This document shows positions 22,138-28,077 of a DNA stretch of 28,077 nucleotides, in pieces. Position 1 is the first letter of the stretch, and every line of letters begins with the position of its first letter. Under the pieces are notes generated by a model. The model was not told the DNA's origin and ran no database searches. It saw only the letters and a program-made list of their open reading frames with translations. Origin of the DNA: Acidobacteriota bacterium. GTDB taxonomy: Bacteria; Acidobacteriota; Terriglobia; Terriglobales; Acidobacteriaceae. Both the position numbers and the translations under genes were made by a program. The stretch is from positions 1 through 28,077 of the forward strand of contig JAJYCQ010000020.1 of NCBI GenBank assembly GCA_021778315.1, given 5' to 3'.

Positions 22138-23663
22138 ACACTCATCTCCTTCAATACCCAGGCCGCTTCCGCGACATCATCAAACTCCACCACTCCATCC
22201 GCAAACGTCTGCGTCTTCTCATGCCCCTTGCCCGCCAGCAGCACAATATCTCCCTCCCGCGCCGCGCGAATCGCAATCTCAATCGCAGCTCGCCGATCCA
22301 CCTCCACCACGCACGCCACGCGCGTCTCTCGCACTCCCACCAAGACCTCCTCAATGATCGCCATCGGCTTTTCACTCCGCGGATTATCGCTCGTCACCAC
22401 CACCAGATCGCTTCCCTCTCCAGCCACGCGCCCCATCTTCGGCCTCTTCGTCCGATCCCGATCCCCACCACACCCAAACATCGTAATCACCCGCCCCCCA
22501 TCTGCCTTTACCAAGTCTCGTCCTAGCTCTATCAAATTCTTCAAGGCATCGTCCGTATGTGCATAGTCCACGACAACGGTAAACCCAATATCCCTCGACC
22601 CCGGCACAACCTCGAATCTTCCCGGTACCTGCTTCAACGTCCTCGCCGCCACAGCAATCTGCTCTAAGGAAAGGCCACGAGCTAACGCCGCACTAGCTGC
22701 GGCCAGCAAGTTGTACACATTCACTCGGCCTGTCAACGGAGACTCAATGTCTATGGCTCGTCCCCCAGGGGCGTGCCACCGAAACGTTGTCGCACCCGAG
22801 CGCATCACGACGTTCTCCGCATAAGAGTCGGGGAGCCCATCGTTACGATCCGGTCTCCACCCATACGTCCACACAGCGGCAGTTCCAGATTTCTGTGCGA
22901 AGCTCCGCATGAAGTTCCCCTGAGCATCATCCGCGTTGATCACCGCCACTCTCGGCGCCCCCGCACCCTCTCCCTCAAACAGCCTCGCCTTCGCGCTCGC
23001 ATACGCCCCCATCGTCCCGTGATAATCCAAATGGTCCTGCGTCAGATTCGTAAACATCGCCACATCGACCGGAATCCCCCACACCCGTTCCTGCTCCAGC
23101 GCGTGGCTACTCATCTCCATCACCGCCTCCGTGCATCCCGCGCGCACACCCTCAGCAAACACCGCCAACACATCTCTGCTCTCCGGAGTCGTATGTTCGC
23201 TCTCCCGCACCTCATCGCCCACGTGCGTCTCAATCGTCCCCAGCAGCACGCACTTCCGCCCCGCACTTCTTAGCATCTGCTCCAGCAGAAACGCCGTCGT
23301 CGTCTTCCCATTCGTCCCCGTCACCGCACTGATCTTCAGCACCTTCTCCGGAGCACCAAACACCGCAGAGCTCACCTCCGCCAACGCCCGTCGTCCATGC
23401 TCCACGAGCGCCAGCGCCAACTCCGGCTGCATTGATCGCAGATCAACAAACACCTCCAGCGAGTCCGTCACCACCGCCGCCGCGCCCTTGCGAATCGCCG
23501 CATCAATAAACCGGTTCCCATCCGTAGTCTCACCGCGCATCGCCACAAACACATCGCCCGAGCTCACTCGCCGCGAATCATACTGCACGCCGCGCACCTC
23601 AACATCGCGCCGACCCGCCACCTCCACCACACCCACCGCCGCAACCACGTCACGCCATAGCAT
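22134..23663 (-). CDS. murE: UDP-MurNAc-L-Ala-D-Glu--meso-diaminopimelate ligase (MurE)
   Basis: MurE adds the third residue of the peptidoglycan stem peptide. The N-terminal domain contains YDSRRVSSGDVFVAMRGETTDGNRF (about 28-52). The P-loop VTGTNGKTTTAFLLEQ lies at about 114-129, EMSSHALEQERV and FTNLTQDHLDYHGTM in the centre, and VVDYAHTDDALKNLI at the start of the third domain. The DNPR motif at about 426-429 is the established marker of meso-diaminopimelate specificity, so the wall should be of the DAP type. Its 509 residues are normal. It starts 62 bases after ftsI, a gap that contains an AGAGTAGA/GGAAGAG heptamer repeat, and ends in a 4-base overlap with murF. The sequence GAGGG lies directly before the ATG. 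Confidence 0.97.
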   Translation of the reverse strand: MLWRDVVAAVGVVEVAGRRDVEVRGVQYDSRRVSSGDVFVAMRGETTDGNRFIDAAIRKGAAAVVTDSLEVFVDLRSMQPELALALVEHGRRALAEVSSAVFGAPEKVLKISAVTGTNGKTTTAFLLEQMLRSAGRKCVLLGTIETHVGDEVRESEHTTPESRDVLAVFAEGVRAGCTEAVMEMSSHALEQERVWGIPVDVAMFTNLTQDHLDYHGTMGAYASAKARLFEGEGAGAPRVAVINADDAQGNFMRSFAQKSGTAAVWTYGWRPDRNDGLPDSYAENVVMRSGATTFRWHAPGGRAIDIESPLTGRVNVYNLLAAASAALARGLSLEQIAVAARTLKQVPGRFEVVPGSRDIGFTVVVDYAHTDDALKNLIELGRDLVKADGGRVITMFGCGGDRDRTKRPKMGRVAGEGSDLVVVTSDNPRSEKPMAIIEEVLVGVRETRVACVVEVDRRAAIEIAIRAAREGDIVLLAGKGHEKTQTFADGVVEFDDVAEAAWVLKEMSV

Positions 23664-23689
23664 CCCTCGATTTTATGCCCGCGCGCAGC

Positions 23690-23725
23690 TCTTCCCTCTT
23701 CCCTCTCTACTCTCCACTGTCTGCC
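23690..23725 (-). repeat. Heptamer repeat in the ftsI-murE spacer
   Basis: Directly after the ftsI TAA the minus strand reads GGCAGACAGTGGAGAGTAGA, then GAGGGAAGAGGGAAGAG. The end is a tandem of GGAAGAG heptamers, and the start matches the copies after mraY and tsaE. Confidence 0.75.
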
Positions 23726-26062
23726 TTATCGTGCGAACCGCACTACAATCGCCGTCCCCACCGGCACCATCGTCCCCGCCGCCGGAGCCTGCTCCTGCGC
23801 CAGCCCACTGCCCAACGTCTGCACCCTCAGGCCCAGCGTCCCCGCATGCTCCACCACCGTCCGAAGATTCGCTCCATGGAACTCCGGCACCGCCACCCGT
23901 TTTCCCGGGTCCACCACCACTGCGCCATCCCCGCGAGCCTGCACCTGCGGCCGAATCACAGGAGCCTCCACCCGCTCATTCGCTGTATCCATCGCATCCG
24001 GCATCACCGATGTCGTATTCCCATTCTTATGAAACTCTGCCAGCACCTTATCCGGCAGCGAACTCAGACCACTCTGCTTCGGCTTCTGTTTCTCAGCAGC
24101 ATCAAAAGCTTGGTCTGCACTCTGGTTCTGCGCCATCGCCGCAGCATTCGCGGGAGCCCGTAGCGGATCATCCGCCGGCAAACTATTCACCTCGTCGAAC
24201 ATCGCATTCAAATCACCCACCTGCTCGTCCGGAACATCATCCGGCTGCACCGAAGCCTGCACCTGCTGCATCTGTTGCTTCGTCTGCAGAGGCTGATCGT
24301 GCGGTACACCCAAGTACTCCAGCACCTCCTGCGCCACCTCGCGAAACACCGGAGCACTCACTGCCGCTCCGTACAAACTTCCCACCGTCGGCGTATCGAT
24401 CACCACCGTCACTGAAATCGCCGGCGAACTCACCGGAGCAAATCCAGCAAAGCTCGCCACCAGCTTCGTGTGCGAGTATGTGTGCGTTGCCGGATCGATC
24501 TTCTGCGCCGTGCCCGTCTTTCCCGCCGAACTATACCCGTTCAACTGCGCCGCCTTGCCCGTCCCCTCCGTCACAATGCCCGCCATCATTGCGCGCATCT
24601 TTGCCGCCGTCAGCTCCGTGATCACACGGTGCGCACCGTCCGGCAAAGTCGACGGCAACTGGTACACAGGACGAAACGGTTCCGCCACCAACCTCGCATC
24701 ACCCTTCATCTCGTCCGTCGATTGCAGCAGCACATGCGGCGGCATATACACCCCACCATTCGCAATCGTTGACACCATCGACACCAACTGCACCGGAGTC
24801 ACTGCCACCTCTTGCCCAATCGCGATCGACAAAATACTCGTCGATCCCCATTTGCGAGGTGCCTGCAACAATCCCTTCGTCTCGCTCGGCAACTCAATCC
24901 CGGAGCGCTCCCCAAACCCAAACCCCTTGATATACGAATAGAACTTATTCGGCCCTAATTTCAGCGCCATCTTTGCCGCGCCCACGTCGCTCGAATGCTC
25001 CAAAGCATATTGCACTGTAACCACGCCGAAGCGATCCGACTTGTCATCATGCAGCGTGCGCCCGTACATCGTCATCGCTCCGCCTTGGCAGTCCACCATA
25101 TCCGTCGGCTGCACACCCGCCGCATCCAGCGCGGCTGAATACGTCACCAGCTTGAACGTCGACCCCGGCTCATACACATCACTCACCGCTAGATCCGTCA
25201 ACGAGTCCGCATCCAGATGCCGCGAATCATTCGGATTAAATCGCGGACTCACCGCCAACGCCAGAATCTGTCCTGTGTGCGGGTCCTGCACCACAACCGT
25301 TCCATGCGCAGCCTTCACCTTGGCCATCTGCGCATCCAGCGCGCGCTCGGCCATGTACTGAATATTCGAGTCGATCGACAGCACCAGGTTCTCGCCCGGC
25401 TGAGGATCACTCTCATCCGATCCCAGCACATGCCGCTTCGCATCGATAGCCGTCAGCTCGTGCCCTGGAGTTCCATGCAGCTCATCATCGAACTTGCGTT
25501 CCAGCCCGCCCAACCCATCATCGTCCGTGCCCACATACCCCAGTACGTGCGCCGCTAAATCACCGTTCGGATAGAACCTCTTGAACTCCTTCTGAAAATA
25601 GACTCCCTTCAGATTCAGCTCGCGAACCCGGTTCGCCGTCTCCGGATCCAGCTTCCTCGCCACCCATGCAAAGTGCCGCGACGCATTGAACCTCGCATTC
25701 ATCTGCTGCGCTGTCGTAAAGCGATCCTGCGGATCCACGTGCACAATCTTCGCCAGCAGCGCCGCATCATCCGCGCGGTTGTCGCCCAACTCGCTCGGTA
25801 CCGCGTACACACTGTCCACGAGCACCGTCATCGCAAGCTCGCGCAGGTTGCGGTCGTACAACACTCCACGGTGCGGAGCCACCTCGAACCCTCGCTCCTG
25901 CTGCTGCTTCGCGCGGTCCACAAACTCTCCGTGCCGAACAATCTGCAGCCATCCGAGCCTGAACCCGATCACCGCTGCCCATGCGCAAAAAAACATCGCA
26001 ACATAGACAAACCGCACCCTGCGAATCGGTGCGGTCAGCTTCTGCCGTGACGTCTGTTTCAT
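23726..26062 (-). CDS. ftsI: Septal class B penicillin-binding protein FtsI with PASTA domain
   Basis: FtsI (PBP3) is the septal peptidoglycan transpeptidase that pairs with FtsW. Counting from ATG 26062 (778 residues), a membrane anchor lies at about 18-40 and the PBP dimerisation domain follows with RGVLYDRNLRELA near 65-77. The transpeptidase motifs are STFK at about 301-304, SSD at about 357-359 in the SxN position, and AGKTGTAQKI. After a Gln/Asp/Pro-rich linker of about 130 residues, a C-terminal PASTA domain starts at VAVPEFHGANLRTVVEHAG and ends at VGTAIVVRFAR. ATG 26062 has AGGA eight bases upstream and is preferred to the TTG at 26086. PASTA domains are best known from Gram-positive PBPs and kinases, but they also occur on FtsI of several Gram-negative phyla. 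It lies 58 bases after ftsL. Confidence 0.96.
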   Translation of the reverse strand: MKQTSRQKLTAPIRRVRFVYVAMFFCAWAAVIGFRLGWLQIVRHGEFVDRAKQQQERGFEVAPHRGVLYDRNLRELAMTVLVDSVYAVPSELGDNRADDAALLAKIVHVDPQDRFTTAQQMNARFNASRHFAWVARKLDPETANRVRELNLKGVYFQKEFKRFYPNGDLAAHVLGYVGTDDDGLGGLERKFDDELHGTPGHELTAIDAKRHVLGSDESDPQPGENLVLSIDSNIQYMAERALDAQMAKVKAAHGTVVVQDPHTGQILALAVSPRFNPNDSRHLDADSLTDLAVSDVYEPGSTFKLVTYSAALDAAGVQPTDMVDCQGGAMTMYGRTLHDDKSDRFGVVTVQYALEHSSDVGAAKMALKLGPNKFYSYIKGFGFGERSGIELPSETKGLLQAPRKWGSTSILSIAIGQEVAVTPVQLVSMVSTIANGGVYMPPHVLLQSTDEMKGDARLVAEPFRPVYQLPSTLPDGAHRVITELTAAKMRAMMAGIVTEGTGKAAQLNGYSSAGKTGTAQKIDPATHTYSHTKLVASFAGFAPVSSPAISVTVVIDTPTVGSLYGAAVSAPVFREVAQEVLEYLGVPHDQPLQTKQQMQQVQASVQPDDVPDEQVGDLNAMFDEVNSLPADDPLRAPANAAAMAQNQSADQAFDAAEKQKPKQSGLSSLPDKVLAEFHKNGNTTSVMPDAMDTANERVEAPVIRPQVQARGDGAVVVDPGKRVAVPEFHGANLRTVVEHAGTLGLRVQTLGSGLAQEQAPAAGTMVPVGTAIVVRFAR

Positions 26063-26120
26063 CCCAGAATTCCTGTTCTCTTGCAATGCTCTCCGTACCT
26101 ACGAAGATCGTTGTGCTTCC

Positions 26121-26642
26121 CTAGTTCACCGGCAACACAGGGATGTGCGCCTGCGCCATCACCGACGAGTTGCCCGTCATGCCATCCTGCCGAACCACCT
26201 GCCCAGGCAATGGCGCATCCAGGCCCAGCTGCTTCGCAATATGATCGATCCGTCCCGGATCACTCAACTGCGCCTCGCTCAACTCCAACTGCCGGTTCTG
26301 CTCTCGCAACTGCTCCACCTGCGTCTTCTGCGCTTCAACCCGGTAGCCCACTTCAATCGCAGAAAAGTGTTGCCACACGTACACCATCGTCAACAGAAAA
26401 AACATCGTCATCACGATCGTGAAGCTGCGCATCTCCTTGCGACGCTCAGGATCGTCCGCCTTCACAATGCGGCTGTTGTCGATATGCTTCGCGAAGAACA
26501 TCTCCGGTGTCGGGCCACGACGCCGCGCCCGCTGCTGCTCAAACATCTCGCGATTGCGCTCCGCCACGCTCACTCCGCGGCGCTGGCTAGGTCGTGCCTG
26601 CATCTCCGTCATCTCTCGCCCTGCCATCGCCATCGTCGCCAT
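26121..26642 (-). CDS. ftsL: Cell division protein FtsL (or FtsL-like)
   Basis: This 173-residue bitopic protein lies between rsmH and ftsI, the classical ftsL position. Residues 1-70 form a basic, Met/Arg-rich cytoplasmic part. One membrane span (FTIVMTMFFLLTMVYVWQHF, about 74-93) follows, then a coiled coil with heptad leucines and glutamines (about 100-127, EAQKTQVEQLREQNRQLELSE region). The next motif, DPGRIDHIAKQLGLDAPLPGQVV, is the usual end of FtsL/FtsB-type divisome subunits. Such proteins form the FtsQLB complex that activates FtsWI. The frame is open to a TTG at 26672, but ATG 26642 has an excellent GGAGG six bases upstream. The protein is longer at the N-terminus than most FtsL. 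Assignment rests on position, topology and the late motif. Confidence 0.85.
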   Translation of the reverse strand: MATMAMAGREMTEMQARPSQRRGVSVAERNREMFEQQRARRRGPTPEMFFAKHIDNSRIVKADDPERRKEMRSFTIVMTMFFLLTMVYVWQHFSAIEVGYRVEAQKTQVEQLREQNRQLELSEAQLSDPGRIDHIAKQLGLDAPLPGQVVRQDGMTGNSSVMAQAHIPVLPVN

Positions 26643-26711
26643 CGCGTTCCTCCGCTCAATCCAAAAAAACAAAATTCTTCAAACCTTTCCACCCGACTCG
26701 TCTGTGCGAGT

Positions 26712-26803
26712 GCAACCCGGGCCGGGGTTGCTGATGGGGGAAGGGAATTTTTCGTACGTTGGTTGTCTTTCGCCTGAAAGCACGGCAGGACAACCCCGGC
26801 CCG
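26712..26803. repeat. Nested inverted-repeat element between rsmH and ftsL
   Basis: CGGGCCGGGGTTG (26718-26730) is the exact reverse complement of CAACCCCGGCCCG (26791-26803). Between them GGTTGTC (26761-26767) pairs with GACAACC (26789-26795) and CTTTC with GAAAG (26767-26780). The left arm also folds by itself, GCAACCC (26712-26718) with GGGTTGC (26725-26731). The element begins five bases after the rsmH stop and could form mutually exclusive stems in the rsmH-ftsL transcript, or be a dispersed repeat. Confidence 0.7.
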
Positions 26804-26807
26804 ATCT

Positions 26808-27749
26808 CTAAAACTTTTTGGTCGTTCTCACTTCTCGCTGCGACATCTTCTCAGCAGCTCTCAACTTCGCGCTTCTCGACCTTGGATTCCGCAGCGCCTC
26901 TTGCTCCTTCGCCACGGCCGGTTTCTTCGTCAAAATCTCCAAATCACCCAGCCTCGCGCTCTCGCGAAAACTGTCCTTCACCAACCGGTCCTCCAGCGAG
27001 TGGAAGCTGATCATCACCACTCTGCCTCCCGGCTTCAACAGAGACCCCGCGCTTTTCAGCAGCGATTGAATCTCTCCCAGCTCATCATTCACGCGAATCC
27101 GAAGCGCCTGAAAGGTCTTCGTCGCCGGATGTATCTTCTCGCCTTTTATTGGCGGGGCAACGGCCGACACCACTCGAGCAAGTTCCGCTGTTGTAGTAAT
27201 CGGCCGCGCCCGCACAATAGCTCTGGCGATTCTCCGCGACCTCCTTTCCTCTCCGAATTCGTAAATCAAGTTCGCGAGATCTTCTTCGTCCGCCTGATTT
27301 ACCACTTGTTCGGCCGTCAATCCGCTGCGCGTATCCATCCGCATGTCCAGCGGCCCATCGGCCCGAAAGCTAAATCCTCTGTGCGCCTCGTCCAGTTGCA
27401 TGCTGCTCACGCCAAAATCAGCAAGCAATCCATCCAGCGTGCCCGGCGAGATGACCTCGGCAATCTCTGAGAACGGCCGCCCCACAAACTCAATCGTGGG
27501 CATCTCGCCTCCCCGTCCTTCGGAGTGAAGTTGCGAAGCCAATCCTGCCAGTCGCGCCCGTGCCAGCTCCATCGCCTGCTCATCGCGATCGAAGCAGATC
27601 AACCTGCCCGACCCTCCAAGCCTCTTCGCAATTGCCAAAGAGTGGCCGCCAAACCCCAGCGTCGCGTCAACCACCACGCCGCCAGCGCGCACATTCAGAA
27701 AGTTCAAACTCTCTTCCAAAAGAACCGGTACATGTTGCGGTTCAGCCAT
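26808..27749 (-). CDS. rsmH: 16S rRNA (cytosine1402-N4)-methyltransferase RsmH (MraW)
   Basis: RsmH uses S-adenosylmethionine to methylate N4 of C1402 in the ribosomal P site. HVPVLLEESLNFL opens the protein. The SAM motif VVVDATLGFGGHSLAIAKRL is at about 24-43, followed by LICFDRDEQAMELA (about 50-63). GTLDGLLADFGVSSMQLDEAHRGFSFRADGPLDMRMD is the family signature near the middle, and KTFQALRIRVNDELGEIQSLL with GGRVVMISFHSLEDRLVKDSF closes the fold. Its 313 residues are normal. The start has GAGG eight bases upstream. A small hairpin, GCCCC with GGGGC (27766-27780), lies in the 38-base gap to mraZ. The mraZ-rsmH-ftsL-ftsI order is the standard start of dcw clusters. Confidence 0.97.
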   Translation of the reverse strand: MAEPQHVPVLLEESLNFLNVRAGGVVVDATLGFGGHSLAIAKRLGGSGRLICFDRDEQAMELARARLAGLASQLHSEGRGGEMPTIEFVGRPFSEIAEVISPGTLDGLLADFGVSSMQLDEAHRGFSFRADGPLDMRMDTRSGLTAEQVVNQADEEDLANLIYEFGEERRSRRIARAIVRARPITTTAELARVVSAVAPPIKGEKIHPATKTFQALRIRVNDELGEIQSLLKSAGSLLKPGGRVVMISFHSLEDRLVKDSFRESARLGDLEILTKKPAVAKEQEALRNPRSRSAKLRAAEKMSQREVRTTKKF

Positions 27750-27787
27750 CTCGTCCGCCTCATGCGCCCCACTCAGGGGCTCAATTC

Positions 27788-28077
27788 CTAAATTCCTGCC
27801 GCTCCCAGCGCATCCATATCTGCGTCAGTCAACGGATTCGCCTCGAGCGATGCCCTGTGCTTCTCATCGTTCACAACCGCCAAACACGTCTGCAATCCCA
27901 GCACCGCTACATCGCCCGCCAGCGTCGCCGCCTCGCGCAGCAACTGCGGAATCAACAACCTTCCCTGCGCGTCCATCTCCACGACCTGGCCGTAGTAGTT
28001 CGTCACGTCCAGAAACTTCTTCTTCGCAGCGCTCGAAGGTGCCTTCGCTAGCGCATCCTCAATCCGCTCCCATTCCT
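27788..28077 (-). CDS. mraZ: Transcriptional regulator MraZ, C-terminal part (5' end outside window)
   Basis: The frame stays open through the right edge and encodes EWERIEDALAKAPSSAAKKK, then FLDVTNYYGQVVEMDAQGRLLIPQLLREAATLAGDVAVLGLQTCLAVV. This is the second AbrB-like repeat of MraZ with its DxxGRxxIP motif (DAQGRLLIP). MraZ is normally about 145 residues, so roughly one third to one half of the N-terminal part lies beyond the window; the GTG at 28004-28006 is internal and not a start. MraZ is a ring-forming DNA-binding protein that regulates the dcw promoter, usually through direct repeats upstream of its own gene, which would be outside this window. It also affects RsmH activity in some bacteria. 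The gene is followed by rsmH after 38 bases. Confidence 0.95.
   Translation of the reverse strand, partial: EWERIEDALAKAPSSAAKKKFLDVTNYYGQVVEMDAQGRLLIPQLLREAATLAGDVAVLGLQTCLAVVNDEKHRASLEANPLTDADMDALGAAGI

Noticed and set aside
23131..24621. 496-codon plus-strand open frame
   Set aside because: Antisense across the murE-ftsI junction; Ser/Pro/Ala-rich with no recognisable domain.
27766..27780. GCCCC/GGGGC hairpin between mraZ and rsmH as a terminator
   Set aside because: Stem of five pairs with no T-run on either side.

Overview
The window carries the division and cell wall (dcw) gene cluster of a Gram-negative bacterium that is very probably an acidobacterium of the class Terriglobia (Acidobacteriaceae-like). 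The evidence is a TIGR03435/DUF3738 gene (a family expanded in soil Acidobacteria), a secreted WXXGXW/YXWGXW-repeat protein, a DNPR-type (meso-diaminopimelate) MurE, outer-membrane and exported proteins, and GC-rich, strongly strand-skewed DNA. No rRNA, tRNA, CRISPR array, transposase or phage gene was seen.

The main cluster is read right to left on the minus strand: mraZ (cut by the right edge), rsmH, ftsL, ftsI (with PASTA domain), murE, murF, mraY, murD, ftsW, murG, then murC, then ftsQ, ftsA, a beta-barrel gene, ftsZ, a stand-alone transpeptidase, nnr and tsaE. Several junctions are ATGA-type 4-base overlaps (murE/murF, ftsQ/ftsA, nnr/tsaE), so translation is probably coupled. Together these genes make UDP-MurNAc-pentapeptide (MurC/D/E/F), lipid I and lipid II (MraY, MurG), polymerise and crosslink septal peptidoglycan (FtsW, FtsI), and assemble the Z ring and divisome core (FtsZ, FtsA, FtsQ, FtsL). 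murB, ddl and ftsB are absent from the positions where many bacteria keep them.

Two blocks interrupt the minus-strand order. Between murG and murC lie two plus-strand genes for exported proteins, an acetamidase/formamidase homologue and a glycine-rich WXXGXW protein. Between murC and ftsQ lie a plus-strand secreted alpha/beta hydrolase and a minus-strand DUF3738 gene; this second block is flanked by an 18-bp direct repeat whose right copy is the 3' end of murC. A beta-barrel outer-membrane gene separates ftsA from ftsZ.

The left edge (1-865) holds the 3' end of a plus-strand gene (methyltransferase-like), a gene-poor stretch, and a 33-codon membrane-peptide gene, absent from standard ORF calls, with its own Shine-Dalgarno and strong terminator.

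The most unusual layer is short repetitive DNA. Heptamer repeats (GGGATTA type and AGACAGT/GAGTAGA type) sit exactly at gene junctions, where they supply stop codons, C-terminal codons and Shine-Dalgarno sequences. An in-frame palindrome lies inside nnr, and a nested inverted-repeat element fills the rsmH-ftsL gap.
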